Shown here in pieces: positions 11,481 through 23,520 of a stretch of DNA of 64,000 nt. Made by a program: the position numbers and the translations under genes. The stretch is from Earliella scabrosa (taxonomy: Eukaryota > Basidiomycota > Agaricomycetes > Polyporales > Polyporaceae), in contig JABYQQ010000009.1 in assembly GCA_022605405.1 (NCBI GenBank), positions 1,116,001 through 1,180,000 of the forward strand, given 5' to 3'. Within the stretch, counting starts at the first letter, position 1. Every line of letters begins with the position of its first letter. The notes under the pieces were generated by a model, which made no database searches, had not been told where the DNA came from, and saw only the letters and a list, made by a program, of their open reading frames with translations.

Positions 11481-14400
11481 CTACGATGCAGAGGCAGCGG
11501 CGTGCTCGTCCGCGATGCGCATGACCTCCATCAGGAAGGTCTGCAGATCGGGGCTGAGGGACGTCGTCGCAAGCTGGTAGCCATTGCCGTTCTTCATCTG
11601 GAAGGCTACACGAAGCGTCAGCACAGGCGGACCAGTTACCGCAGGACAGCCACTTACCGGTAAGGGCCTGCTTGAAGGAGACGTAGGGGTCAACGGTGTC
11701 CAGAGGGCTGATGTAGCCGAGCTCCTCCTCAATGTCATCTTCCTCTTCATCGTCAGAGACGTCCTCGCCCAACGCGGCACGCGCAGACTTCTCGCGGAGG
11801 CGCTGGCCCTCGTTCGCGAGCATCTCGACGTAAGCAGAATCCTCGTCCCAAACATCGTCTGTGCATGACGATCGGACAGTGAGCCGCGAAGCGATAATGA
11901 TGAGCCACGAAATACGAACCATCCTCCTCGTTCATGTTCAGGAACTTCGCGTCATCGTCATCATCCTCGTCATCGGACTCGGCCTGGAACGCCTCCTCAA
12001 GCTCCTTGCGAGCTACCAAATCGTCCAGATCAGCCACCATACACACTCTCACGCAGCAAGCACGAACCTTGCACGGCCTTGGGGTACTCCTGGAACAGCT
12101 TTAGTGCACCAGAGACGATACCTGGCCAGCCCTCCTGGACGGACTCGGGGATGTTCGCGGGGTCCATCTCCATGAGCGCGCACAACGCCATGATGCTGAG
12201 CTTCTTGTCGTGGACACGGGGCAGGCGCGCCTCGACGTTGATCGCGGCAAACCACTTGTCGAAGACCTTGCGTGCAGTACCGGGGCCTGCCTGCTCGAGA
12301 ATATGGAGGGCGGCCGCGGGGTTGTAGAGGATTGCGTTGACAAGGACGTTGAGGTTCGCGAGGCGAAGAGCGTTCGTCTCGGCCTTGTCCATGACGGGGA
12401 GCGCGGTGGCGATGATGGGTTGGAGAGCCTGCAGATCGGGTCGGGATTAGTGCGCGTAGAGATGGGCGAGGAAGCGGGAGAACTGACATCATCGATCGTG
12501 CCGCGGAGGTTGAGAAGCATGGACTCGGCGAGCTTGCACCCGTTCACGGCATCATTCTCACCAAGGTGGTCGCTGGTGATCGACGTCTGGTAGATGTCGA
12601 GGACCATCTGCCGGTAGTCAGCGCGCGACTTGAAGACCTCCGTGCCGAACGACACGAAGTTATCAAGCGAGGGCAGCATCTCTGTAGTCATCTACATAAG
12701 TGAGCGAGAACTACTCGATAGGGAATGTACGTACCGTCAAGGAAGTCGACAGCATCAGACTTGAACAGGTTGTACGTGAGCTCAAAGACAGGCCACATGT
12801 TCGGCGAGATGTTTCGCAACTTGAAGGTGAGCGCATCCACGAGGTCGTACATGTTGTCGAACAAGTCCAGCAACTTCGCCTCGAGCGTGAGCACCACGAT
12901 GGGGATGATGATCTCCTGGATCTGCGCCAAGATCTCGGGCGACGAATCCACAGCGTTCACAACGGTCACAATGGTCTTCGCGACACCCATAGCGGCGAAC
13001 GTCTTGTCCTCGTTAGCATCGTTGTCCATCACAGCGTCGTAGTCAAGGCCACGACTGTCGGTCTCCTCGGCTGTCTGGCTCTCCTTAGCAAGGCGAGCGT
13101 ACGTCTCACACTGTAGCGACAGATATCAGTACAGCTTACGTCTTGACATGCGGACTATATCATACCAAACGGGCAGTCAGTTCAGCCGCGACGGGGAGCA
13201 ACTCAGTCTGGTAGGTGTCGACCATGCTCTCCATGCAGTGGTTCAGGATGTCAAGGTCGGTCTCTTCCGAGAGCTTCAGGAGAGCTGTCGTACTGCTATC
13301 AGCACATGTAACCAGGACTCGAGATGATATCACTTGCTCTGGATGACCTTGCCAACTTGAGGAGCGACGGCATTCTTGACTACGGAGCACAGCATCAGAT
13401 AACCGTCACAGCGACATAAGGATGCAGCTTACCAGTGACAGAGTCGACGACCATCTCGGTCAACGCCAAGCACGCATGAACACGGACAGGCATCTGAGCG
13501 TCGTCAATGCTGTTCGCGACAGCAGTGAACGCTTGGTGCAAGTTCTGCTCGTCTGAGAACTTCATGCCAGCCTTGACAACGGTGCCAAGCACCTCGCATG
13601 CAATGGCGCGCATGTACGGCTCAGGAGTCGAGAACTCGGGGATGACGTTCTGAAGGATGAACTGCTCCATGTTGCCCTTGACGTCGGGGTGACGCATGAT
13701 GAATGGACCAAGTGCGGCGGTCATGTTGAGGGCACCGTAACGTTGGGGAGCAGCAGGCTTACTGTGAGTTTGGGTGGTCAGCTGAGCTCACGAATGAACT
13801 GGTGGCAAAACGTACGCCTGGAGAACTTGGTTGATGAAACCAAGAATAGGCAGGAACGTGGTCTTCGTCCTGTTGCTTGCCAGGGAGAAGAGGAACGAGG
13901 TCGCCGAAGAGACCGGGCTATCAAACGCCTCGTACTCATCTGTGAACAGGAGTCAGACAATCGTGCACGAAGTATGTGACCTGCGAGACATGCCAACTGT
14001 GGTGCGAACAAACTCAACAGGGTCGGTCTCCCACTGCTCCTGCTTCGCGGGAGTGAAGGAGAGTTGAGGGTAGACGTAAGTCCTGACCAAAGTCTCGTAG
14101 TGGGGCTTGAGAAGGGCCCAAGTCGATTTGGGCTTCACACTACGCGGTATGATACGTTAGTAGCATGTCATGATCATGCGACGAACATTCATACCATTCA
14201 GTAAAGAAGGTGAAGATCCGGTATTGACACTTCCTAGAGAGCCATGCCTGTCCTTGAACGTATAGTTCAATCTGCTGCAGGTAGACCTTGAAAATCTCAG
14301 GAGCGAAGCTGGTGACAAAGTGCTGCGCGAATGCGGCGTAGTCCTTCTGAAGGCTGCTCGGAAGCTGTGAAGGGTTACCGAAGCGGTGGAAGAGACGACC

Positions 14401-15380
14401 AAGGATCTTGTAAGCCCACTTCTTAGCTTTCCACCACTCGGAACGCTCGCGCTCTTCTTCATCTTCGGGGACAGCGTCCTTGGGAATCTGCAGGTTGACG
14501 ACCTGGAAGAGGAGACGGCCCCAAGGCACGAGGCTATCAGAGCTCTGTTGGTGGGTGCTCAGGTGAAGGATAATGCTCGTGGAATATGACTTGAGGATCA
14601 GGTGGAGGAGGGTAGGAACTTCCTGGTTGGTACCAGCAGGGGGGTTTGAGAGTGCTTGTGTAGCGATGTTCACAAGGGTGGGGAAGAAGGCCTCGACGAG
14701 CTTGGGCAGGATATCATTGTTTTGGCGGAATCTGCATATGGGACGCGTCCAATTCCGCCCGATCGGCATTGATTTGTGTCAACCACTCACCGGAATGCCC
14801 TAACCATCTCAAGAGCGGTCACACATCCTGCGTGCACCTCGCGGATGTTGTTGCTAGCAAGCAGCTTCTTGACCTCATCCACAAGGTTCGGCCACTGCTC
14901 AGGGAAGTCGCGCGCAACCACATTCTTGAGGGCACCAGCAAGCTGAACAGTGATCGCGCGGTTCGGCGATGCTGCGATGAGAGGAAGGATCGATGCCTTC
15001 AGGTTGTTTCGGTCGGATTGTGGGATGGGGACCTGGTCAGGGCGCGCCTCGGTGCCGACGAAGTAGGATGAGTAGACGCGATTTTTGAGGTAAACGGCGG
15101 CTGCTTGGCGGGTGGCGCTGTCAAGTGGTTCAGCCACACACGAAGGAAGGCAAAGAACGCGTCGGGCACGTACAGATCGACGTTATCGTTCCCGACGATC
15201 TGAAGGACATTCGTGATCATGCCCTCTTGTCCACCAAGCTACACGCCGCGCAGTGAGCACAACGTCCGTCCCAGAACCACGCGTGCGTACCTTGCGGATC
15301 TGGAGCTCCGCCATCTTCTGGACATTAGGGTCGGGACTGAATGTGGACGCGAAGAGTTGGGAGAGGGCCTGGAGGTCCAT
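11481..15380 (-). CDS. NMD5: importin-7 / Nmd5-type karyopherin beta
   Basis: The start at 15380 gives MDLQALSQLFASTFSPDPNV, the importin-beta N-terminal repeat, followed by TRQAAAVYLKNRVYSSYFVG and SPNRAITVQLAGALKNVVAR of the Ran-binding region. About a dozen exons carry HEAT-like helices (FELTYNLFKSDAVDFLD, DYRQMVLDIYQTSITSDHLG, AALHILEQAGPGTARKVFDK). The C-terminus has the acidic linker typical of importin-7/8, Nmd5 and Sxm1 (QAESDDEDDDDDAK, then DVSDDEEEDDIEEELGYISP) and ends DEHAAASAS. The protein imports cargoes such as ribosomal proteins and histones in a RanGTP-dependent way. A GT-AG intron (acceptor at cgcatag) abuts the start codon and removes part of the 5' leader. Sxm1 versus Nmd5 cannot be settled without a tree. 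Confidence 0.88.
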
Positions 15381-16231
15381 CTATGCGCGATGTGCATGCT
15401 CAACCCCGAGAATAGCATTGTGAATTGACGAGACTTACCGTGAAGACGTTATGGAGAGGGTATATGTACAGAAGAGAGAGTGGAAGCTCGTTCCGAAATT
15501 TTTGGGAGGATGGACGCGTGTGGCAAGACGCGTGTTTGGCGAAGACCATCGCGTTTCTTTATCGCGTATAAGCGCCCGTGAGGCCATCAGATCTACCCGA
15601 GGTCCCCAGCTCGTGCTTAGGGCGTGGCCTCGGAGTCGCAGGCCCAAGGACCCAAGTACGCGAACGGGTCGTCTTCATAACACAGGCACGATAAGGACGT
15701 CAAGTGCACGACAATTGGCATTTGAAGAAAAAGTACAACAGCCCTGATTGAAATAGTTGGGCCCCATGACCTCCCAACACGGTCTTTTACGCAAATGCCT
15801 CCCTAAGCGGGAGAGCACTCGCCTATACATACGACGCAAACGCGCAGGTCGCTCAGAAAGATAGCTGAAGTACAAACCATGTCAACAGACCACGCCGTAT
15901 ACACGTCATTTTCATGCAAGGACGCGGGTGGGGACTCATGGATTACGCAACTGTCGGTGGGCCGCCGGCAGTCGTTCCGTAGGTCGAGAGATGCAGAGCT
16001 TGTCAGCATCGCCAAGTTCTTCATACCTGCATGACAATGGACAGAAGCTTGTGTGATGTCAGCGTGATGTTCGCGTGTTCATTCTAGCTGACATCTTGGG
16101 AGAACGCCGACAAGGTTTAGCGACCATCGTTGAACCTACCTGTCCCGCGGTCACAGAGGAGCCCGCCCGCATCGCGTTCCAGTCTTGCACAGAGTTCAGA
16201 CGCATGAAGGAATCCTATTACCCCGCGCGCG
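15381..16231. other. intergenic between importin start and Dsc3 end
   Basis: The 851 bp hold the importin promoter with a leader intron next to the ATG, and the Dsc3 3' region. Frames of 66-98 codons exist on both strands but none shows a domain or consistent splice structure. No gene is supported. Confidence 0.45.
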
Positions 16232-17410
16232 TCACGACGATAGGAGGTACGTCCACACTCCGAATAGGACGTTCAATAGGAACCCTACTACGATGCCCAT
16301 CTGCATCCGTCGTCTGTCCATGGACCACATGTGTCAGCTTCTGAGCCGCAACCAGTGCCTTGCATTCCGGCAAGCGTGACACTCACGAGAATACTGCTGG
16401 CGTCAGCGACTCGTGTTCGCTGCCGTCGTCCCAGAAAACCGCCGGTTTGTTCGCCCGGAAGAAGAAGAACGGCATGAGGGGGAAGAAAAACCCAACCATG
16501 ATGCCGTTGTGAAGCGATGAGACCGCCGGTTGGGAGCTTGCCAAAGACGCGCTGCTGCCTCCGTCCAGAGAATCTATCCACTGCTCCTCGAGAGCGCGGG
16601 CATGCTCGTCGACTGTACCAGATTTGAATGGAAGTCAGTCCGGGCCAGGCTCGGAGAGCGCGGAACGCAAGAATGCAGCGTGGCGGCACGTACAGTCTTC
16701 TTGGTCGTCGTACTCCTGGTCTAGGTAGTCCCCAGCAGAATGTGCATGGAACTGCAGCCGAATGTTCGCTATGTCCTGCTCCGAGAACCCAGCTGCGGCG
16801 AGTCGGTCAAACCCTCGCAATGGCTTCAGTTGCGCGGTCTGCCACACGGGCGGCCTTGGTGAGCTTCGATCCCGCCTCTGAAGATAGCACAACAACGGCG
16901 CATGGGCCGTCGGAAGCACGCACCTGAACCCTACTATCTTCCTCCTCGCCCTCCTTCAGCTGCGGCCCAACAGAACAGTGTATCCATGTAGGAGGTGCGG
17001 GCGCGTTCGGGTCCTCGAATTCAGCTTCATCGCTGCTTCCCGACGTGTTCGACGGTTTCCGTCGGCGCTGTTCTAGCGACGCAATCCGGGCGTAGAGTTG
17101 TGTGTTGTCTGCGAGTAGTTGTCCGGAAAGGATCAACCTCAGACGTCGATTGTGCAATTCTGGCCGTGCAAGGCGGATCTGTGGGACACCGTCGCACTGC
17201 GACACACACCCGAAGAAGATAGATGACACACACGTTACTCTTGACGTCCTTGACCGTATCTTGCTCCGCGACCTCTACTGTCAAGTCCGGGATTCCCTCA
17301 GTGAAGCGTACAGTGAGGTCCTTCAATGGTGGCGTCTCCGGGACGGATACCGGAGAGGGGTCCTCCGCCCGTTGTTTACCCTTGGCTTTCTCGCTTAGCG
17401 AGGAAGACAT
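16232..17410 (-). CDS. DSC3: DSC E3 ubiquitin ligase complex subunit 3 (Dsc3-like)
   Basis: The start at 17410 gives MSSSLSEKAKGKQRAEDP, then a ubiquitin-like domain (LKDLTVRFTEGIPDLTVEVA) that crosses an intron into IRLARPELHNRRLRLILSGQ, LLADNTQLYARIASLEQRRR and the short helix-rich region LRGFDRLAAAGFSEQDIANI. After YDEHARALEEQWIDSL come two membrane segments, SLHNGIMVGFFFPLMPFFFF and MGIVVGFLLNVLFGVWTYLL, and the protein ends LSS at 16232. Ubiquitin-like domain plus two C-terminal membrane spans is the Dsc3 layout. In yeasts the Golgi/endosomal Dsc ligase acts in SREBP cleavage and degradation of orphan membrane proteins. The final exon is too short to stand out alone; it was placed because it supplies the second span. 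Confidence 0.85.
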
Positions 17411-17682
17411 AGTGCGGATGAGATGCTTGGTGACTCCTTCAGTAGTAGACAGCTCGTGGCAGGCAGTTGAAGGCAGTTGAAGCGGTAGCCAGAGCGCTTA
17501 TGCCGAGTATTACGACGACGACGGGCGTCTTGCACGTGATTGACGCGACATAATGTAACTCTGGTTCTCCGAACCTCGAACCGAAGGAGAATCGCGGCGA
17601 GTAAGAGAAACTCGGTAGATGGAGAAACTTCAGTGAATCAGTTAGTGAGTTATACAACATAGTGGTACAATGCCTCTTCAGT

Positions 17683-19999
17683 TCAACCCCTCGCGTTCGG
17701 GTTCCAGGGGGTCGGGCTCTCCTCCACCCTCCCAGCCATCTGCATCTGCGCCCCGATGCCAATAGTGTCCTGCAGCAAATCCTCGCCCAACATCCGGAAC
17801 TGCCCACCCTGCTGCTGCAGTCTCTGCGCGGGTGGCACTCCGAACACCGTCTCTTCCTCACCCTCCCCATACCCAACGTCGTCGAACGAGTCGTCATCGA
17901 AGTCGCCATCGTCTCCGTCCCCTTGAGGAACGAACAACGGTACCCCGCCTCCGGGGCCGTCATCGTCTCCGAGCGAAGAGTCGAAGGAATCTTCGTCGTC
18001 AAAGGAGTTGTCCTCTGGTGGAGCAAAGACGAACGGCGGATTCTCGCTGTTGGGTTCGTCGTAGTCTAGCGAATCCATGGAGTCATCCGCGTCTTGACCC
18101 GAGCCTTGACCGATGACGTCGTCATCGTAGAAGTTGAACTGCGGCGGCTGAGGTGTCTGTAAGGGCTCGGGCTCTGGCGGTGGAGGTGGTGGAGGTGGAG
18201 GTGCTGGCGCAGGAGGTTGGAAAACGCGAGTGGAGGATGCAGCGCTGCGCATCGAACCAATGGATGAGCCAGAAGAGATACTTGAGAATACAGGTGCTCG
18301 TGAAGACGGAGGGGCGAACACTGGAGCTGCAGCCGGGGCGACTTGACTGCCGGTGTATCCCGAGACATTCAGACCAACACGTCTCATGATGCTGTCCAAG
18401 CTCGCGTCGACCACGCTTCCACTTGTCTCGGAGGCAGCCTGAGGTGCGTACGACGGACGCGTATATCTCGTCATCGATGGCGGTGTCGGCATGGAGCTCA
18501 TACTGCTCTCCGTCCCGTACCCCGTACCAGCTCCCTTCGCCTGTCCTCCGGTGGCCCGTTGCGCAGCCGCTCCGACAGGCCCAAAGACTCCACGATCTTC
18601 TACCTCCACCAAGCTTTGCATGATTCGCGCTGCGGCCTCTTTCCTCGGTGTCCGCCCAAGCTTCGGCAAACGAGCATAATCTGTCATGACGGGCGGCGAC
18701 ATCCCGAAGTTCTCGTCAAAGGAGTCATCGTCGGTCGGTGGCGGTGTTTTGTTCCTGGCTCGTGCAGTTCCAATGGCTGCCGATGGTTTGAATGTGGCAA
18801 TCTTGATGGAAGAGCTGGGAACAGCCCTCCGCGGGCTCGCGATAGAGGGGTCTTTGAGGTCCACGACGCCCTTCCACTCGGACGGGTTAGTGTCGGGTGG
18901 TAGATATGGGTTGGTCGTCTTCAGCAAAGGGGTCTTCGGCTTGAACTTCAGCGGAGAGGTGGTGCGACTCGTACTAGCGGTCGCTGTGGACGAGTTGGCG
19001 TTGCGGCGCAAGACGTTGTGGAGCAAGGGTTGTGGACCCTCGCGTGATTTGCCTTTGTCGGTGGGCCGTATAATCGACGACTCGTCGTTGCGCGACTCGG
19101 GATGAATTGGACGTTCAGTGACATCTTGCGACGCGTCGTACGCATCTGGGCCATGAAGGGCAGAAGTTGATGGTATTGCGGCCGAGCGGTCTATAGTGAG
19201 ATCCTGGATCTCTCGATTGAGTTGCTGCAAGAGGGGGGACTCGAGGGAGGCGCTCCACGAAGGCATAGGTTCCGAAGCCTGGCTCGCGAAGCTATCGTGC
19301 TGGTTCATTACACGCGCACGGGATACGGTGGCAGGTGTTGAGGATATGGCTGCCTGACCTGGGGCAAACGACACCTCGGACGAGGTTCTGTCTTGGGTCA
19401 ACGTGCGGTTCTGATTTGGAGTCTCTGCCTCGGAGTCTGTGTAGGAATGCGCAGAGGACTCCGCGGGACCCGACTCTGACTCCGATTGTGTGGCTTCCGT
19501 CTCCTGGTCCTCCTCCTGCTGACCGGTGCTGTAGTCGTCGTAGGTGGGTATGCGGATTTGCGCGGCTTGTTCGTAGAATGTAGTCCAAAACTGTATGCAT
19601 TGTGCAGAGCCGGCACATACATTATGAGGCAAATTGGACGACCCGTGAGCACCTTCGCAACGGTGCGATGACCTCTGGAACGCACCTTCGCTGCCTCTCG
19701 CACTGGCTGTGTTCCAACAGCATACTTCTTCACCGCAGGTAGTATCCTATTCGCCATCACATTTTGGATCTTCGAAAAATTCGCGTCTATGTTCTGCATA
19801 AATGTGTCAAGAACTCGCTCCGAGATGAATACAATGACAAGGGGACCTGCAGCTTGATCGTAATGAGTTGTTCGATCTGCTCAATCTGGTCGTATGGTGG
19901 CGCCGTTGTGTCGAGGCCTGGGATAGCTATATCGTTTGGATCCGCTGTTGGTTCCCATCGTGGAGACTTGGGGTCGATTGGTTTCAGCTCTGGAGCCAT
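17683..19999 (-). CDS. ASK1: DASH/Dam1 complex subunit Ask1
   Basis: Three exons (19847-19999, 19686-19793, 17683-19590) encode 722 aa in phase; the introns are 53 and 95 nt. The Ask1 core is at the N-terminus: IEQIEQLITIKLQ, then NIDANFSKIQNVMANRILPA, VKKYAVGTQPVREAAKFWTT and FYEQAAQIRIPTYDDY, residues about 35-105. The DASH ring couples kinetochores to microtubules. The remaining 600 residues are a disordered Ser/Pro/Asp-rich tail, far longer than in yeast Ask1, with a proline run (PAPAPPPPPPPPPPEPEP) and acidic blocks (DDEDSFDSSLGDDDGPG). Several SP/TP sites (TTSPLKFKP, KTPPPTDDD, LGRTPRKEA) suit CDK control, as known for yeast Ask1; that regulation is inferred here. It diverges from KIN17. 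Confidence 0.9.
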
Positions 20000-20310
20000 G
20001 TAAGAGGGATAATTTGAAGTGGACAAGGAGACGCGACAGGAGTAGGACGCGTCGCGACGCGTCGAGATGAAGATTAGATCGGTGGTCTTATGGGAGCCAC
20101 AGGTGATGCTTATCGGGGTTTGAACAATGTTAGCACTGCTCAATCTCCGCTCCTTACTCCATGGATTTGTCAGCACCATCTGAGGACGCTTGACTGGACA
20201 CCCTGGACATCTTGAGTCTTCTACCACCGTCATCACTAGACGGTTCACTTCTTCTGCCCTTCTCGTCTCCAGACCCCTCTGCCTGCGTTTGAATTGTATA
20301 TCTGCTCAAG
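20000..20310. promoter_or_regulatory. compact divergent promoter ASK1 / KIN17
   Basis: Only 311 bp separate the ASK1 start (minus) and the KIN17 start (plus), so both 5' leaders and promoters must fit here. The sequence holds the GC-only-step motif cgtcgcgacgcgtcg near 20050, which is partly self-complementary. No TATA box is obvious. Confidence 0.55.
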
Positions 20311-21751
20311 ATGCCGCGCGCAGAAGGTATGAATCTTTTAGGAAGATCCTCGCATCACCTAACAGCATCTTGTAGTCGGAACACCGAAGTACCTGGCCAA
20401 CAAGATGAAGGCCAAGGGCCTCCAACGGCTGCGGTGGTACTGCCAAATCTGCGAGAAACAATGCAGAGACGAGAATGGCTTCAAGTGTCACACGCAATCC
20501 GAGTCCCACCTGCGTCAAATGCTGGTCGTCGGCGAGAGCGCAGGGAAGCACATCGCGGACTTCTCAGCCCAGTTCCAGCACGATTTCGTCCAACTGCTCT
20601 CTCGCCGGTTCGGCACCAAACGAGTCAAAGCGAATAATGTCTACCAGGAGTTCATCCAGGACCGCAATCATCTACACATGAATGCCACCCGATGGGTCAC
20701 TCTGACGGAGTTCGTGAAGCATCTAGGGCGGACAGGTGTTGCGCGGGTCGATGAGACGGAGAAGGGATGGTTCATTGCATGGATTGACAACAGTCCCAAG
20801 GCGTTGGCAAAACAGGTGAGTTACCCGTCTCTTCCTATGCACATAGCTTTCCGGTCTCTTCCCGGCGGAGACCGTTTGCTCGATGAGGTTTCCTGGAACA
20901 GCTCGTCAGGGCCCGACACCTTGTGTTCGGAGTCCGCTGGCGCCGCTGTCTTGTCTAGGCAGATGGCATTCGTTCCAGTAAGTTGTGCCGAGTAGCGGCA
21001 GCCGATATCGGGAATGCGCATGACGCAACCTGTATTGCAGGCACACCTCACAACTCACGACCGGGGATCATCGTATTCAAGTGGCCGATGTGCTCGCCGC
21101 GAGTAGCATCTTGGCTGCCTCTCTCGGTGTGGCGCGGCCATTACGGGTTATGGCGGGGAAGATTAGAACCGTGTCTGGTTGGAGAAGGCTCTTAACCCGA
21201 ACTTACACGTTTGCTACTTCTGCAACCTGCTATCTAATTACCCACTGGCGAGGCTCGAACTGACTTCTCCCTTAACATCGCAGGAGGCCTCCATGAAGAA
21301 GGAGCGCATGACAGTTTCGGACGAGCAGCGTGAGAGGACGCTCATAGAGGAGCAGATCGAGCGTGCTGCCGCGGAGGCAGGGGCATCGGGATCCAAGCCC
21401 GAAGCGTCTCCTCCAGCAGAGGAACTCGGTTTGAAGCGGGACGACAGCACGGAGAAGGTGGTCCTATCGTTCACCCCGAAGACGACCGCCTCTTCCTCTT
21501 CCTCTGCCGCTCCCTCAACCGGACTAAAGCTTAACCCCTTGAAGCCGGCTGCGAACCCGCTAAAGGCTTCCAATCCGCTGAAGCGACCAAACGTCTTCAA
21601 GCAAGCCGCTGTGTCATCTTCGGCCTCTACCTCGACAGAGACGGAGAAGACCAACGGCAAGAAGCGTGACGCGCCGATGTCCGCGGCGGAACGCCTCATT
21701 TTCGAAGAGCAGGAGCGAAAGCGACGGCGGATGGAGCGAGAGGCGGCGTAG
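20311..21751 (+). CDS. KIN17: KIN17-like DNA/RNA-binding zinc-finger protein
   Basis: Three exons (20311-20326, 20376-20815, 21284-21751) sum to 924 nt and encode 307 aa. The protein opens MPRAEVGTPKYLANKMKAKG. A C2H2 zinc finger follows: WYCQICEKQCRDENGFKCHT, with the His pair in CHTQSESH. Then comes the KIN17 winged-helix domain (VQLLSRRFGTKRVKANNVYQ, FIQDRNHLHMNATRWVTLTE, FVKHLGRTGVARVDETEKGW). The C-terminal part has the expected helix (SDEQRERTLIEEQIERAAAE) and a Lys/Ser-rich tail ending RRRMEREAA. Animal KIN17 also has C-terminal SH3-like (KOW) domains, which are absent here as in the shorter fungal forms. The role is nucleic-acid metabolism (replication, repair, splicing contact). Intron 2 is 468 nt, about eight times the local norm. 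Confidence 0.9.
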
Positions 21752-22099
21752 TGTGTGGTTCGTGGTTGGGCTTTGTTGGACTATCTCATATGATACGTGT
21801 ATTTCTATCCATTCCCCGCTTTGATATTGTACCCCTATCACTGTTTCCGTATTCAGGACCCATCAGCCAAAGTACCGAGCGTGCTACCCGCCATCTGCAT
21901 TGTCGTTGTGGTCGAGGTCATTGCGGTGACACTCAACGCTTTGACACGCTTTGAACAATAGGCATACGCTTTGCTCTGGGGGATCATAAAAGTCGCAATG
22001 TTCGTCCAGTTAGTTCCCTCATCTCTGCACACTGGTTATTCACTACTCTACACGAACGTTGAGAACCCCTCCACCACAGTCCACTCATTTTGACTCACC
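21752..22099. other. intergenic between KIN17 and an uncharacterised gene
   Basis: The 348 bp hold the KIN17 3' UTR (AT-richer around 21780-21850) and the promoter of the next plus-strand gene. Nothing else was recognised. Confidence 0.5.
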
Positions 22100-23020
22100 A
22101 TGAGGATAGTCGATATCCCACCATTGGACCTCTCGCGCGCGCGTCCTATCAGCCCTGGAGGGTGTCCTTCGGCCGGGGACTTTGAAATGGGCTCTCCAAG
22201 ATCCTGGTGCAGCTCATTGGTTCTACCCGACCGCCCCCGAACCTCAGAATCGCACCGACCCTCGTTCTCTGCGTCTAAAGCACCAGGGACATTTCCATCC
22301 AGCACTTGGCGTGTCCAACCAGGCTCATACATTGCCTTCTCTCTGCAAGTGTCCGAGCTCGCAAAGTATCACGCGCCGGACTCGAACGCAGCGAAGGCGC
22401 TGCTTACGTTCCAGGGCGGCCGCTATCTCGGGCTCGTCGTGGGCTCCTACGTGACGCGGTCTCCGGACGACACGCGCTGGATCGAAGACCTATCGGTGCT
22501 GTTCGTCTCGGACCTGGAACCGCCGTTCCCCGAGGTGGCAGGGCACTACGTGCCGATTGCGCCGTACCAGGGTGTGGAGCCTCCGCCGCGCAAGCCGATA
22601 ACCACGAAGGACATGTTCCCGCTGAAGAACCGTCTGCAGTGGACCACGTTCGGCACGCGCCTGCAAATCGAGACCCTGGTCGAGTCCTCGCTCGGGTTCA
22701 AGATGGACGATGACGAGTTCAACCATTTCGAAGCAGTAGTCTGCGCCGACATGGCCGCGCTCAGGACCCTCGGCAATTGTCCGAACTGGAGCGATATCTT
22801 GAAGCTCAAGGTGCCGGACTGCGATGCCGTCCCTGCGACCGTCTGGCGCGACATCCGCGGAGGCCACCGGGACGATCCTACCCAGTTCGTCATGGAGTTG
22901 TGGTCGTGAGTGGACACTGTCCTGACACATGATACCAGTGGCTGACCGCGCCCTGTCCTTTTCTCTCGTAGATTACTTGGGCAGATCAACAGCGACGACC
23001 ACGACAACGAGGAGCAGTGA
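22100..23020 (+). CDS. uncharacterised protein, two exons
   Basis: Exons 22100-22905 and 22972-23020 (66-nt intron) give 284 aa, ending GQINSDDHDNEEQ. The well-formed body starts around residue 75 (VSELAKYHAPDSNAAKALLT) and includes FQGGRYLGLVVGSYVTRSPD, DTRWIEDLSVLFVSDLEPPF, RKPITTKDMFPLKNRLQWTT and CNPNWSD-like NCPNWSDILKLKVPDCD. There is no signal peptide, membrane span or known motif. The first 75 residues (MRIVDIPPLDLSRARPISPG onward) look compositionally random. The alternative frame at 22182-22312 reads more like protein (KWALQDPGAAHWFYPTAPEP), but I found no intron that joins it in phase. The N-terminus is therefore unsure, and no function is proposed. Confidence 0.6.
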
Positions 23021-23520
23021 CAGCACGCTCTCGGACGGACTGAACGCTATTCCTGCGCATCTGAATAGAGGGGAGCGCGAAGGGTGCGCGCGCGTAATCC
23101 GGTTGTAATAATTATTCAACACGACGGGGTCGGCGTCGGTGGCTGCACCCTTGCCGCATCTTTGTATGCATAGCAGCTTCGTTTACATGTACAGCACAGT
23201 CCAGAGTGGTTCCATATCGCGAGTTTCATCTCGGACGCCGGCAACGCTTCTCGCCGCGGTCCGCGGTTCTTGCCATGTTGCATTTGGAGCCCCGGCGCGG
23301 TGCGCCATGCACGCGCACCAACGGCAAGGCGTGGTAGTCGCGGAGGTGCGCGCGGACAAACGAACACACACCCGACACTATTATTCTTCTTTGGGCCCCT
23401 CGTTTATTGCGTCGGAGGGCGTCAGCCAATGGTATTCGATGTACACACGACACAACTACAGGCCGGCATCGCGCCCGCCAGGACGCTCGTCGCTCGGTGT
23501 GCAGCTGCATGGTGGACGCG
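23021..23520. other. convergent 3' intergenic region
   Basis: The 500 bp lie between the ends of the uncharacterised plus-strand gene and ARP6. Several open frames in GC-rich sequence cross it without domains or splice support. No gene is seen. Confidence 0.45.

Noticed and set aside
21183..21275. tRNA-like B-box match (aggctcgaact) in the KIN17 intron
   Set aside because: The five-base stems that would flank the T loop do not pair (gcgag versus ctgac), and no matching A box, anticodon stem or acceptor stem was found on either strand.
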